Shown: piece by piece, positions 46,152 through 55,856 of the stretch
How the letters are laid out: every line of letters begins with the position of its first letter
How positions within the stretch are numbered: the stretch's first letter is position 1
Assembly: GCA_009360345.1 (NCBI GenBank)
Contig: SPDP01000001.1
Coordinates: 1,488,001 to 1,552,000, forward strand
Source: Alcaligenaceae bacterium SAGV5
GTDB taxonomy: Bacteria; Pseudomonadota; Gammaproteobacteria; Burkholderiales; Burkholderiaceae_B
Direction of reading: 5' to 3'
Length of the DNA: 64,000 bases
Program-made: the position numbers and the translations under genes
The notes under the pieces: generated by a model
Seen by the model: only the letters and a program-made list of their open reading frames with translations
Databases searched by the model: none
Told to the model about the DNA's origin: nothing

Positions 46152-48032
46152 ATGAATTCAAGGAAACTGAATCTGGATTGCCCCGCCGGAATCGCGCCGG
46201 CAGGGGCATCCCCCCTGCTTTCCCCGTCGCGCCGCCACTGGATGCAGTTCGCCGGCGCCGGCGCCCTGCTCCACGCGCTGCCCGGCTGCGGCGGCGGCGA
46301 CGATCCCGTGCCCGACGCAGGCCGGCTGTCCGAGGCCATCCAGTGGGGGCGCGACGCCATCCGCCAGGCCGTCCAGAAAGACCAGGCCACCGCGGTCTCG
46401 GTCGCGCTGATGACCAGCGAAGGGGTGATCTGGCAGGAAGCCTTCGGACTCGCGGATCCGCAGGGCAAGGTGGCCGCCACCGTCGATTCCCGCTTCAATA
46501 TCGGCTCGGTCAGCAAGGTATTGGCCGCGCTGGCGGCCATGGTGCTGTGCGACCGGGGCAAGCTGGCGCTGGACGCGCCGATCACCCGCTATCTGCCCCG
46601 GTTCTCGATGCTGTCCGGCGAATACGGCCAGATCACGCTGCGCCACCTGCTCAGCCATTCGTCCGGGCTGCCCGGTACCAACTGGCGCAATATCTTCGCG
46701 TTCGAGCCCATCGCCGGCTACGCGCAGGACACCGAGGACGGCCTGGCCCACTTCCACCTGAAGCACCAGCCGGGGGAACTGGCCGTCTATTGCAACGACG
46801 GTTTCACGATGGTCGAGAACCTGGTGGCGGCGGTCACGGGCCAGTCGTATGCCGAGTTCGTCCGGCGCGAGATCCTCGACCCCCTGGGCATGAGCCGTTC
46901 CGCCTACCCGGTGCAGGCCTTCCCCGAAGGCAGCTTCGTGCACCCGGTCTACGAAGGCCGGCGCATGGGGCAGGAATTCGTGTCGGCCTACGCCACCGGC
47001 GGCCTGGCCTCCACGCCCGGCGACATGATGCGGCTGGCGAAGATGTTCCTAGACCTGGGCATGTACCAGGGCAAGCGCCTGGTGTCGCAGGCGGCCGTCC
47101 AGGAAATGGGCAAAGACCAGACCACGAGCCTGCGCATCAACCCCTGTCCCGAATGGCGCTGGGGCCTGGGCTGGGACTCGGCGCGGCATCCCGGCCTGGA
47201 CAGCGTCGGCATCAAGGCCTGGCAGAAGAACGGCGGCACGAGCTTCTTCTCGACCGAGTTCTTCGTGCTGCCCGACCAGCGCATGGCCCTGCTGCTGACG
47301 GGAGCCGGCACCACCTACGGGCCGCTGCGCATCGCCGAAGGCGTGCTGCTGCGGGCCCTGTCGACCACGCGCGCGATTCCCGCCGTGCCGGCGGCGCTGG
47401 AAGGCATCCCCGCGGCGGCGGCGCCGTCCATCGATGCCGCCGGGCTGGCGGGCATCTACGCCGATTTCGAAGGGCCGTACAAGGTGCAGGCCGCCGATGC
47501 CGGCACGATCGACGTGCTGCGCAGGAAGGCCGGCGCCTGGGAGCCGCTCGCCCCGGGCCTGACCCTGCGCGCCGACGGCTGGTGGTGGAACGACGCGCCG
47601 ACCGGGAACAGCTTTCGCTGGCTGGTCCTGGACGGCAAGCAGTACATGATCCAGCGCGTCCCGGCCGGCTGGGGGCACTACCGGCTGACCCTGTCCGTGG
47701 GCCAGCGCCTGGCGCCGCTGCCACCGCTGTCCCCCGCCTGGCAGGCCCGCCTGGGCACGCGCTGGGAACCCACCAACGAATCGCCCGAGTCCGTGGCGCT
47801 GGTCCTGGGCGATGGCATCGCCGCGCTGGACGAGCTGGCCGAATTGCCGGGATACGTGATGTGGAACGACGGCCAGTTGCTGCGGCCCGATGGCGACGAC
47901 CGTGCCAGAATGACGATACAGGTACCCGTCAATCACGGGCGGGACCTGGTCGAGCTCGAGTTCTCGACGGTCGGCGGCCAGCCGCAGATGCGGTCGGGGT
48001 CGTCGCTCTATCGCCTGCTGGCGGAGGACTGA
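46152..48032 (+). CDS. Serine hydrolase (class C beta-lactamase / D-alanyl-carboxypeptidase fold), Tat lipoprotein
   Basis: A 626-residue exported protein. SRRHWMQF (residues 26-30) is a twin-arginine motif and ALPGC (cysteine 46) a lipobox, so it is probably a Tat-exported lipoprotein. The beta-lactamase domain has SVSK (S120-K123), the YxN motif as YCNDG and the HSSGLPG loop. About 200 more residues follow, with no domain I recognise. It may be an esterase or peptidase rather than a true lactamase. The ATG at 46152 is chosen because the export signal begins just after it; upstream in-frame codons overlap the acnB operator. Confidence 0.8.
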   Translation: MNSRKLNLDCPAGIAPAGASPLLSPSRRHWMQFAGAGALLHALPGCGGGDDPVPDAGRLSEAIQWGRDAIRQAVQKDQATAVSVALMTSEGVIWQEAFGLADPQGKVAATVDSRFNIGSVSKVLAALAAMVLCDRGKLALDAPITRYLPRFSMLSGEYGQITLRHLLSHSSGLPGTNWRNIFAFEPIAGYAQDTEDGLAHFHLKHQPGELAVYCNDGFTMVENLVAAVTGQSYAEFVRREILDPLGMSRSAYPVQAFPEGSFVHPVYEGRRMGQEFVSAYATGGLASTPGDMMRLAKMFLDLGMYQGKRLVSQAAVQEMGKDQTTSLRINPCPEWRWGLGWDSARHPGLDSVGIKAWQKNGGTSFFSTEFFVLPDQRMALLLTGAGTTYGPLRIAEGVLLRALSTTRAIPAVPAALEGIPAAAAPSIDAAGLAGIYADFEGPYKVQAADAGTIDVLRRKAGAWEPLAPGLTLRADGWWWNDAPTGNSFRWLVLDGKQYMIQRVPAGWGHYRLTLSVGQRLAPLPPLSPAWQARLGTRWEPTNESPESVALVLGDGIAALDELAELPGYVMWNDGQLLRPDGDDRARMTIQVPVNHGRDLVELEFSTVGGQPQMRSGSSLYRLLAED

Positions 48033-48039
48033 TCCCACC

Positions 48040-48969
48040 TTGGAACTGCGCCAACTCCGCTATTTCGTCCGCGTGGTCGAACTGGGCAGCATGGGCCGCG
48101 CCGCGCGCGAGCTGGGCCTGGTGCCCTCCGCCCTGAGCCAGCAGATCAGCCGCCTGGAGGGCGAGCTGGCCACCCGGCTGCTGCAGCGCACCGCGACCGG
48201 CGTCATCCCCACCGACGCGGGACTGGCGTTCTGGCGGCAGGCGCAGATGGCGCTGCGGCACGCCGACCAGGCCGTGGTCGCGGCGCGCGAGGCCCGGTTG
48301 TCGGGCGCGGTCAGCATAGGCTTCGCGCCCTCGACGGCATCGCTGCTGGCCCGCCCCTTCATCGCCGCCATGCATGACCGCTACCCCGACGTGCGGCTGC
48401 ATCTGGTGGAAAGCCTGTCCGGCCATCTGGCCGGCATGCTCAACGCCCGCCTGCTGGACCTGGCCGTGCTGTTCCAGACCGACAGCGGCCGGCACTGGAG
48501 CGTCCTGCCGCTGCTGGACGAAAAGCTGTTCGTGGTGGCCCGGCCCGACCTCGTATCCGACCGCCAGCCCCGCCAGCCGATGACCGTGGCCGATGCCGCG
48601 CGGCTGCCGCTGGCGATGCCCAGCAAGACGCATGGCCTGCGCATCCTGGTCGATGCCGCCTTCGACCGCGCGGGCGTCGAACCGGACATCGCGCTGGAGA
48701 TCGACGGCCTGACCACGCTGATGAACACCGTGATCGACACCCCCATCGCCACCATCCAGCCCGGCGTCGCCGCCGGCGGGATGCACGAGGGGCGCCTGTG
48801 CCTGTATCCGCTGGACGATCCCTACCTGTTCCGGCGCAACGTCGTCACCAGCGTCTCGGACGACGAACTTTCTCCCGCGGCGCTGGCCGCGCGGGTGGTC
48901 CTGGCGGACCTGATGCGCACGCTGGTGCGCGACGGCCATTGGCCGGGAGCCACCATTCACGAATCGTGA
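48040..48969 (+). CDS. tcuR: LysR-type regulator, TcuR-like
   Basis: A 309-residue LysR regulator with an N-terminal winged helix (ELRQLRYFVRVVELGSMGRAARELGLVPSALSQQISRLEGEL) and an effector domain (GAVSIGFAPSTASLLARPF). The start is a TTG at 48040, seven bases after the hydrolase stop. It is followed directly by tcuA and tcuB, and TcuR is the known activator of those genes in response to tricarballylate. A perfect LysR-type palindrome overlaps its stop codon. The name rests on gene order as well as family. Confidence 0.75.
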   Translation: MELRQLRYFVRVVELGSMGRAARELGLVPSALSQQISRLEGELATRLLQRTATGVIPTDAGLAFWRQAQMALRHADQAVVAAREARLSGAVSIGFAPSTASLLARPFIAAMHDRYPDVRLHLVESLSGHLAGMLNARLLDLAVLFQTDSGRHWSVLPLLDEKLFVVARPDLVSDRQPRQPMTVADAARLPLAMPSKTHGLRILVDAAFDRAGVEPDIALEIDGLTTLMNTVIDTPIATIQPGVAAGGMHEGRLCLYPLDDPYLFRRNVVTSVSDDELSPAALAARVVLADLMRTLVRDGHWPGATIHES

Positions 48970-48971
48970 AT
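48955..48971. promoter_or_regulatory. LysR box ATTCACGA-A-TCGTGAAT at the tcuR/tcuA junction
   Basis: Perfect 8-bp arms with a central A; the inner TCACGAATCGTGA is an exact T-N11-A LysR motif. It overlaps the tcuR stop (48967-48969) and lies 76 bases before tcuA, where an activator site is expected. Confidence 0.65.
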
Positions 48972-49046
48972 ACCCATTGCCCGCGCGCCGTCTAGCCCGG
49001 CCGGGCCGCTGCGCCTACAGTGATTCCTCACTGATAGGAAAGCGGA

Positions 49047-50468
49047 ATGATAGATGTCCTGGTCATCGGCGGCGGCAACGCCGCCCTGTGCGCGGCCCTG
49101 ATGGCCCGCGAGGCGGGCGCCAGCGTCATGCTGCTGGAGGCCGCGCCGAAGGAATGGCGCGGCGGCAACTCGCAGCACACGCGCAACCTGCGCTGCATGC
49201 ACGACGGTCCGGAAGACGTGCTGGTCGACAGCTACCCGGAAGAAGAATTCTGGCAGGACCTGCTCAAGGTCACCGGCGGCATCACCGATGAAAAGCTGGC
49301 GCGCCTGGTCATCCGGGCCTCGTCCAACTGCCGGGACTGGATGCGCCGGCATGGCGTGAACTTCCAGCCCGCGCTGTCCGGCACCCTGCACATCGCCCGC
49401 ACCAACGCTTTCTTCATGGGCGGCGGCCGGGCACTGGTCAACGCCTACTATCGCAGCGCCGAGAACCTGGGCGTGCAGATCCGCTACGGCACGCCGGTGC
49501 ATGCGCTGGAACTGGACGGCGGCCGCTTCGTGGCGGCGCTGGCCGGCAACGAACGGATTCCCGCCCGCGCCTGTGTCATGGCCTGCGGCGGCTTCGAGTC
49601 CAACACGGCGTGGGTGCGCGAGGCCTGGGGCCAGAACGAACGGGGCGAATGGCCGGCGGACAACTTCCTGGTGCGCGGCACGCGCTACAACCAGGGCGCG
49701 CTGCTGAAATTCATGATGGACGCCGGCGCCGACATGATCGGCGATCCGACCCAGTCCCACTGCGTGGCCATCGACGCGCGCTCGCCCGCCTACGACGGCG
49801 GCATCTGCACCCGCCTGGACTGCGTGTCGCTGGGCATCGTCGTCAATCGCGACGCCCAGCGCTTCTACGACGAAGGCGAGGATTTCTGGCCCAAGCGCTA
49901 TGCGATCTGGGGCCGGCTGGTCGCCTTCCAGCCGGACCAGATCGCTTATTCCATCATCGACGCCAAGGCGGTCGGGCGTTTCATGCCGCCGGTGTTCACC
50001 GGCATCCGGGCCGACAGCCTGCCCGAGCTGGCGCGGCTGACGGGGCTGGACGAGACCCGCCTGATGCAGACGGTACGGGAATTCAACGCGGCCTGCCGGG
50101 GCGAGCGCTTCGACCACACCATCATGGACGACTGCCGCACGGAGGGCATCTCGCCCGTCAAGACACACTGGGCCCGGCCGCTGGATACCCCGCCCTATTT
50201 CGCCTATCCGCTGCGGCCGGGAATCACTTTCACCTATCTCGGCACCAAGGTCGACGAGAACGCCGCCGTGCATTTCGGCGGCCGTCCCAGCCCCAACCTG
50301 TTCTGCGCCGGCGAAATGATGTCCGGCAACGTGCTGGGCAAGGGCTACACGGCTGGCGTCGGCATGTCCATCGGCACGGCCTTCGGCCGCATCGCCGGCA
50401 CCCGCGCCGCCGAGGCAGCGGAGAAGAACACCAGTATCCACGGAGCGCCCACACTTGAAACAGCTTGA
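49047..50468 (+). CDS. tcuA: FAD-dependent tricarballylate dehydrogenase TcuA
   Basis: A 473-residue flavoprotein of the fumarate reductase/succinate dehydrogenase family. The FAD motif is [18 protein letters not shown] at the N-terminus, with [17 protein letters not shown] and the C-terminal [21 protein letters not shown] typical of TcuA. It oxidises tricarballylate (a citrate analogue) to cis-aconitate, feeding electrons to TcuB. The tcuB start overlaps its end. A palindrome upstream suits TcuR control. Confidence 0.88.
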   Translation: MIDVLVIGGGNAALCAALMAREAGASVMLLEAAPKEWRGGNSQHTRNLRCMHDGPEDVLVDSYPEEEFWQDLLKVTGGITDEKLARLVIRASSNCRDWMRRHGVNFQPALSGTLHIARTNAFFMGGGRALVNAYYRSAENLGVQIRYGTPVHALELDGGRFVAALAGNERIPARACVMACGGFESNTAWVREAWGQNERGEWPADNFLVRGTRYNQGALLKFMMDAGADMIGDPTQSHCVAIDARSPAYDGGICTRLDCVSLGIVVNRDAQRFYDEGEDFWPKRYAIWGRLVAFQPDQIAYSIIDAKAVGRFMPPVFTGIRADSLPELARLTGLDETRLMQTVREFNAACRGERFDHTIMDDCRTEGISPVKTHWARPLDTPPYFAYPLRPGITFTYLGTKVDENAAVHFGGRPSPNLFCAGEMMSGNVLGKGYTAGVGMSIGTAFGRIAGTRAAEAAEKNTSIHGAPTLETA

Positions 50469-51672
50469 GGACCTCGCGCGCGATGCGCAAACCCTGGCGG
50501 CCGGCGTGCAGGCCGTGCCGGTACAGTGGCGGACCCAGGCCGCCGCGCAGGGCGGCGCCTGTTCGACCGCGCTGACCGCCGACGAAAACGAAGCGGCCCG
50601 CGTCCTGCAGATATGCAATGCCTGCCGCTATTGCGAAGGATTCTGCGCGACGTTCCCGGCCATGATGCGCCGGCTGGAATTCGGCAAGGCCGACGTCCAC
50701 TACCTGGCCAACCTGTGCCACAACTGCGGCGCCTGCCTGCACGCCTGCCAGTACGCGCCGCCGAACGAATTCGGCGTGAACGTGCCCCGCGCGATGGCCA
50801 AGGTGCGCGTCCAGACCTATGGCGACTACGCCTGGCCGGGCTTCCTGGGCCGCCTGTACCGCCACAACGGCGTGACGGTGGCGCTGGCGACGGCCTTCGC
50901 GCTGGCGTTGTTCCTGGTGCTGGCCGCCGCCATGAACGGCGGCATCCGGCACGAACCGCTCGCCGGCAACTTCTACGCCATCTTTCCGCACAACCTGCTG
51001 GTGGCGTTGTTCGGCACGGTGTTCGTGCTCGCCATCGCCGCGCTGGGGGTGGGCGTGACGCGTTTCTGGCGGGACGTGTCCCCCGGCTCGCCCTCCGGCC
51101 CCGCCGTGGCCGAGGCCGCGCACGACGCGCTGCGCCTGAAGTACCTGGACGGCGGACACGGCAAGGGCTGCAATGAAGCGGACGACGCGTTCACGCTGGC
51201 ACGGCGCCGGTTCCACCACTTCACCTTCTACGGCTTCATGCTGTGCTTCGCCGCCACCTGCGTCGCCACGCTCTACCACTACGCGCTGGACCTGCACGCC
51301 CCGTATCCCTTGACCAGCCTGCCCGTACTGCTGGGCACGGCGGGCGGCATCGGCCTGCTGATCGGACCGGCCGGGCTGCTGTGGCTGAACCTGCGGCGGC
51401 ACCCAGAGCACGGCGATCCCGACCAGCGCCCCATGGACCGCGGCTTCATCTGCCTGCTGTTCCTGACCAGCCTGACCGGCCTCGCGCTGCTGGCCGTGCG
51501 CGACACCGGCGCCATGGGCCTGCTGCTGGCCGTGCACCTGGGCGTGGTGATGGCCCTGTTCCTGACCCTGCCCTACGGCAAGTTCGCGCACGGCATCTAC
51601 CGATGCGCCGCGCTGCTGAAGTGGAGCATCGAGCGGCGCCAACCGGGCAGCACGCGGCTGACGCCGGATTGA
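50455..51672 (+). CDS. tcuB: TcuB: iron-sulfur membrane protein for tricarballylate oxidation
   Basis: A 405-residue protein that reoxidises TcuA. Two [4Fe-4S] motifs are at residues about 55-105: [15 protein letters not shown] and [16 protein letters not shown]. About six membrane segments follow (for example [38 protein letters not shown]). The start is TTG at 50455, overlapping tcuA by 14 bases. The expected tcuC citrate-type transporter gene is not next; the neighbouring genes point the other way. Confidence 0.88.
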   Translation: MKQLEDLARDAQTLAAGVQAVPVQWRTQAAAQGGACSTALTADENEAARVLQICNACRYCEGFCATFPAMMRRLEFGKADVHYLANLCHNCGACLHACQYAPPNEFGVNVPRAMAKVRVQTYGDYAWPGFLGRLYRHNGVTVALATAFALALFLVLAAAMNGGIRHEPLAGNFYAIFPHNLLVALFGTVFVLAIAALGVGVTRFWRDVSPGSPSGPAVAEAAHDALRLKYLDGGHGKGCNEADDAFTLARRRFHHFTFYGFMLCFAATCVATLYHYALDLHAPYPLTSLPVLLGTAGGIGLLIGPAGLLWLNLRRHPEHGDPDQRPMDRGFICLLFLTSLTGLALLAVRDTGAMGLLLAVHLGVVMALFLTLPYGKFAHGIYRCAALLKWSIERRQPGSTRLTPD

Positions 51673-51687
51673 TCCGGCCCTGACGCC

Positions 51688-53346
51688 CTACCCCCGCGCC
51701 AGCGGCGGCCCCGAGAACGGCTTGGCGAAAGGCCCGATCGCGCGCATGTCGAACTCCACCAGCACGGCCGGCGCGTCGCGCCCGGCCGCGTCGCGCAGCA
51801 CATGCTCCAGGCCGTCCAGGTCGCGCACCGCGATATGGTCCATGCCGACCGATCGCGCGAGGGCGCCCAGTTCGAAGCCGTGCAGGTCGCAGTAATAGCG
51901 GCGGCCGCCGTAGTCCGCGTCCTGGAGGTTGCGCAGGATGCCGTAGCCGCCGTCGTTCATCACCAGCATGACGATGCCGGTCCGCTCCTGGACCGCGGTG
52001 GCCAGCTCGCCCAGGTTCAGCATGAACCCGCCGTCCCCGGCCAGCAGCCAGGTCTTGCGGTCCGGCCGGCCGGTGGCCGCGCCGATGGCCATGGCCAGCC
52101 CCTGGCCGATTCCGCCGCCCACGGCGTGGATGCCCTGCCCCGGCGCGAATACCTGCATCAGGCGGTTGCCCCAGGTGCTGTTGGAGATGGTGACGTCGCG
52201 CACCCAGCCGAAGTCGCGGCCGCACACGGCCTGCAAGGCGTCGGCGATGCGGTCGTAGGGCGCGATCGCGCCGCGCATGGTGGACTGGGCGCGCTGCCTG
52301 GCGCGCGCGGCCTCGTCCGCCAGTCCGGCATCGGCCCGCATGCGTCCGGCGAGTCGGTCGGCCAGCCTGGCCAGCGTCAGGCGCGCATCGCCCCGCACGA
52401 ACAATGAAGTCGGATAGGCGCGCTGCTCGGCCAGGGGATCCGTGTCGATCTGGACCAGCATGCGCGGCAGTTGCAGCGTGTGGGTCAGCGTTTCCGGGAC
52501 GCGCAGGCGGGACCCCACGACCAGCATCGCGTCGCAGCCCTGGTAGAAAGCCTCGATCGCGGGCTGGCCGTTGAAGGCGCCCAGTGTGCGCGGGTCGTCC
52601 TCGGGCACCGCGCCCTTGCCCTGCAGGGTGGTCACGGCCACGAAGCCCAGGTCCAGCAGGCGGACGATCTCGGCGCGGGCATGGCGCGCACCGCCGCCTA
52701 TCCACAGGACCGGCCGCCGGGCGTCGGCCAGCAGATCGGCCAACTGGTCGACCGCCGCGTCGTCCGGCTCGGCCGGTGCCAGGACGGGCGGTGGCGGAGG
52801 TGGCAGGACATCGACCAGGGCGCCTTGCAGGTCGATGGGAATCTCCACGCTGACCGGCCCCGTGGGCGCGGTCAGCGCCAGCCGGACGGCCTCCTGGATC
52901 GTGGCCAGGGCCGTCTCGGCCGACCACACGCGCAGCGCCGCCTTGGAAACCGCCCGCAGCATGCCGAGCTGGTCCTTGGCCTCGTGGACGTAGGAGCGGC
53001 CCCGGTCCAGGTAAGGCAGCGCGACCTGCCCGGTGATGTGCAGCAGCGGCGTACCCGCGGTCCAGGCCTCGACCAGCGCGCCGGCCGCATTGCCGGCGCC
53101 CGTGCCCGTGCTCGTGAAAGCCACGCCCAGGGAATTCGTGGCGCGGGCGCAGGCGTCGGCCATGCCCACCGCGCCGGCTTCGCCGCGCGCGCCTACGTAG
53201 CGGATACGCCCATCGCGCCCCAGCGCATCGAGCAGCGGCATGTTGTGGATGGACAGGACACCGTAGGCCTGGCGTACGCCCAGTCGGTGCAGGTACTGGA
53301 CCAGGGCGTCGCCCACGGTGTGCTGGCTGGAAATCGATGCGTTCAT
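51688..53346 (-). CDS. ThDP-dependent enzyme of the acetolactate synthase-like family
   Basis: A 552-residue enzyme with the three ThDP domains: the PYR domain with the catalytic glutamate E56 (GARGEAGAVGMADA), a central FAD/nucleotide-type domain (PVLWIGGGARHARAE), and the PP domain with GDGGFMLNLGELATA and the ThDP/Mg motif ending NDGGYG. It could be a decarboxylase, carboligase or C-C lyase; residues for acetolactate synthase itself are not convincing. Its ATG overlaps the sulfatase stop (ATGA), so a product of the sulfatase step may be its substrate. Confidence 0.82.
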   Translation of the reverse strand: MNASISSQHTVGDALVQYLHRLGVRQAYGVLSIHNMPLLDALGRDGRIRYVGARGEAGAVGMADACARATNSLGVAFTSTGTGAGNAAGALVEAWTAGTPLLHITGQVALPYLDRGRSYVHEAKDQLGMLRAVSKAALRVWSAETALATIQEAVRLALTAPTGPVSVEIPIDLQGALVDVLPPPPPPVLAPAEPDDAAVDQLADLLADARRPVLWIGGGARHARAEIVRLLDLGFVAVTTLQGKGAVPEDDPRTLGAFNGQPAIEAFYQGCDAMLVVGSRLRVPETLTHTLQLPRMLVQIDTDPLAEQRAYPTSLFVRGDARLTLARLADRLAGRMRADAGLADEAARARQRAQSTMRGAIAPYDRIADALQAVCGRDFGWVRDVTISNSTWGNRLMQVFAPGQGIHAVGGGIGQGLAMAIGAATGRPDRKTWLLAGDGGFMLNLGELATAVQERTGIVMLVMNDGGYGILRNLQDADYGGRRYYCDLHGFELGALARSVGMDHIAVRDLDGLEHVLRDAAGRDAPAVLVEFDMRAIGPFAKPFSGPPLARG

Positions 53347-54794
53347 GGATGCAGGCCTTCGGTGGCGGATTGAGGAACTGGCGTAGCGCCGCGGTGCCCC
53401 GTTCGAAGCGCGGCTTCGCGGCCGCCGGCCTGGCGGACCAGTTCGTCCTGGTCGTGCTTGGCAAGCCGATCGATCGCTTCGGGATAGAGCCGCTCGCACA
53501 AGGCGGCGCGCATGGCGTGCACGGTGGCGGCCATGTCGGGACGGGCGGCGAGGTCGTCACGCTCGCGTGGATCGGCCACGATATCGAACAGCTCGGGGGC
53601 GTAGTCCACGTAGTGGTGGTACTTGTAGCGGCCGCGCACGAGGTAGTAGGCGGCGCTGGGCGATCCGACACCATGGTATTCGCCCAGGACGACGCGATCG
53701 GACTCATCGGGCCCCGCTGCCAGGTCCCGCAGCGACCGGCCGGGCAGCCCGGCCGCGGACGGCGCCAGGCCCATCGCCTGGAGCACGGTGGGATACACGT
53801 CCACCAGGCTGGCATCGGTGCGGCACCGGCGCCCGGCCGGCACGCCCGGGCCGGCCAGCACGAGGGGAATGCCCGCCGCCTCGCGATACAGCGTGCCTTT
53901 GTTCCACAAGTCGCGGGCGCCCAGATTGTCGCCATGGTCCGACGTGTAGATCACCGTGGTCCGCGCCGACAGCCCGGTCGCATCCAGCGTGTCGAGCACC
54001 ATGCCCATCTGCTCGTCCATGAACTCGACCAGCGCGAAGTAGGCCGCCACCGCCAGCCGGACGCGCTCGGGCCCTTCCAGCGCCGCCGCGTGATCGATGT
54101 AGGCCAGCGACCGCCTGATCCACGGATGGCGCGCGGCGGCCGGCTCCGGCAGACAACCGTCGAACAACGGATCCTCCAGCACCCGGCGCAGGTAGCGCTC
54201 CGGAACGACCAGCGGAAAATGCGGCGCGACCATCCCCACGAACAGGGCCCACGGCGCGGAGTCGGCGGCGTGCGAGCGCAGCCACTCGCAAGCCGTTGCG
54301 CCGACCGTGCGATCGTATTCGTTGTAGGCGGACTCGCCCGCGCCCAGGGACTTGAACATGCCCGACGGCATGGAGGTCTGCGGCAGCGGATTGCGCACCG
54401 ATCCCCAGACCTGGCCCACGCCGCCGGGAATATGCATGGGCAGCCGCTGGCGCCGGAAACCGGTGGGGTCCTCGGCACGGCGGAAATGCAGCTTGCCGAC
54501 GGACTCGGCCAGCAGTCCGGCCCCGGACACGTCCTGCATCCAGGACCTCACCCGGCCGTCATAGGCGATGGCATTGTCCCAGTAGCGATGGTCGTGCACA
54601 TATCGCCCAGTCGCCAGGCTGGCCCGCGCGGGCACGCACAGCGGGCTGGGCGTCCAGGCGCGCTCGAACACCGTGCCCCGGCGCGCCAGCCGGTCCAGGT
54701 TGGGCGTGCGCACACAGGGATGGCCGGCGAACCCCGCGATCCAGGGATTGTGCTCGTCGGACAGCAGCACCAGGACGTTGGTGGGGTCGGCCAT
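53343..54794 (-). CDS. Type I sulfatase (choline-sulfatase-like)
   Basis: A 483-residue alkaline-phosphatase-fold sulfatase. The formylglycine motif CxPxR is at C53 (PLCVPARASLATGRY); the metal ligands include D13 (LLSDEHN) and IYTSDHGDNLG. It hydrolyses a sulfate ester and needs a formylglycine-generating enzyme, absent from the window. No signal peptide is seen, so it acts in the cytosol, which suits a sulfated compound that is imported first. It follows the Bug receptor gene by 4 bases and overlaps the ThDP gene by 4. Confidence 0.88.
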   Translation of the reverse strand: MADPTNVLVLLSDEHNPWIAGFAGHPCVRTPNLDRLARRGTVFERAWTPSPLCVPARASLATGRYVHDHRYWDNAIAYDGRVRSWMQDVSGAGLLAESVGKLHFRRAEDPTGFRRQRLPMHIPGGVGQVWGSVRNPLPQTSMPSGMFKSLGAGESAYNEYDRTVGATACEWLRSHAADSAPWALFVGMVAPHFPLVVPERYLRRVLEDPLFDGCLPEPAAARHPWIRRSLAYIDHAAALEGPERVRLAVAAYFALVEFMDEQMGMVLDTLDATGLSARTTVIYTSDHGDNLGARDLWNKGTLYREAAGIPLVLAGPGVPAGRRCRTDASLVDVYPTVLQAMGLAPSAAGLPGRSLRDLAAGPDESDRVVLGEYHGVGSPSAAYYLVRGRYKYHHYVDYAPELFDIVADPRERDDLAARPDMAATVHAMRAALCERLYPEAIDRLAKHDQDELVRQAGGREAALRTGHRGATPVPQSATEGLHP

Positions 54795-54798
54795 GGCG

Positions 54799-55761
54799 TC
54801 ATTTCTCCAGCGAGAAACCGGTGCGCTTGACCACCGCGGCCCACTTGGCGTCCATGGCGCGCATGGAGGCATCGAGCTCCTGGCTGGACAGGGACAGCGG
54901 ATCGAGCGACATGCGCTCCAGCCCCTCCCGGTAGGCCGGTGCCTGGCAGGCCTTGACCAGGGCCTGGGTCAGGGCCTGCCGGACCGGGGCCGGCACGGCG
55001 GCTTGCGTGTACACGCCATAGAACAGATCGCTGGCAAGATCAGGGAACCCGGACTCCGCCACCGTGGGGACGTCGGGCATGAAAGGGCTGCGCCGCGAGC
55101 CTGTCATCATCAGCACCCGGGCCTTGCCCGACTTGTAGGGCGTCACGAGATTGGGCAGGGCGGAGATCACGGCCGGCAGGTGCCCGCCGGAGATATCGTT
55201 CAACGCCTGTGCCCCGCCCCGGTAAGGCACATGGATCAGGGGCACGCCCGACAGGCGTTCGATCTCGGTGCCGATGAAATGCGGTTCGGTGCCCGCGCCC
55301 GGCGTGCCATAGGACGCTTCGGCGGGATGGGCCTTGGCCCAGGCCAGGAAATCGGCCATCGTGCGCGCCGGCGCGGCGGCGCCGACCGCGAAACCGAACT
55401 GGTAGCCGCACAACGTGGTCAGGCAGGCGACGTCGCTCATCTTGTAGCCCAGGCCGGCGTTGACGCGGGGCGCGATCGTGAACACCCCGGGCGGGGTGAC
55501 CAGCACGGCTCCGCCATCGGCGGGCGATCGCAGCAGGGCCTCGACACCGATCTGCCCGGCGGCGCCGGCGTGGTTCTCGACGATGGCCAGATAGCCAGCG
55601 CCGCGCAACTGGTCGCCGGCCATGCGGGCGGCCACGTCGACCGCGCCGCCGGCAGGCCCGGCCACCAGCAGCCGCAGCCGCGTGACCGGTTGACTGCGTA
55701 CCGCGCGGCAAGTCATCATGGATGCCGCTGCAGCACTAAGGAAGTGGCGCCGGGTGAGCAT
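54799..55761 (-). CDS. Bug-family (TctC-like) solute-binding protein
   Basis: A 320-residue periplasmic receptor. The N-terminus MLTRRHFLSAAAASMMTCRA has a twin-arginine motif (TRRHFLS), so export is probably by Tat. Family signs are VENHAGAAGQIGVEALLRSP, IHVPYRGGAQALNDISGGHL and MPDVPTVAESGFPDLAS. It is the first gene of the receptor-sulfatase-ThDP operon and presumably binds the sulfated substrate or a related acid. The ATG at 55761 is used because the Tat motif begins there. Confidence 0.87.
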   Translation of the reverse strand: MLTRRHFLSAAAASMMTCRAVRSQPVTRLRLLVAGPAGGAVDVAARMAGDQLRGAGYLAIVENHAGAAGQIGVEALLRSPADGGAVLVTPPGVFTIAPRVNAGLGYKMSDVACLTTLCGYQFGFAVGAAAPARTMADFLAWAKAHPAEASYGTPGAGTEPHFIGTEIERLSGVPLIHVPYRGGAQALNDISGGHLPAVISALPNLVTPYKSGKARVLMMTGSRRSPFMPDVPTVAESGFPDLASDLFYGVYTQAAVPAPVRQALTQALVKACQAPAYREGLERMSLDPLSLSSQELDASMRAMDAKWAAVVKRTGFSLEK

Positions 55762-55840
55762 CGTCGTCTCCAAAGCGGGATGGAGCACTCATTCTAGGGA
55801 GCCCCTCGCCACCGGGATAATGAAAAGCACCGTGCCGCCC

Positions 55841-55856
55841 ATAACCCGCGGTTTAT
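55841..55856. promoter_or_regulatory. Near-palindrome ATAACCCGCGGTTTAT at the LysR/receptor divergent promoter
   Basis: ATAA-CCCGCGG-TTTAT is a near-perfect inverted repeat of LysR-box size. It overlaps the first possible ATG of the LysR gene (55855) and lies 80 bases before the receptor gene start, a usual place for LysR autoregulation plus control of the divergent operon. Confidence 0.4.

Noticed and set aside
46152..48032. A true beta-lactamase resistance gene
   Set aside because: SxxK and YxN are shared by esterases and carboxypeptidases; the long extra C-terminal part and lipoprotein anchor do not fit AmpC.
51688..53346. The ThDP enzyme as biosynthetic acetolactate synthase IlvB
   Set aside because: No small regulatory subunit gene (ilvN/ilvH) is beside it and it is embedded in a sulfatase operon; conserved substrate-site residues are not convincing.
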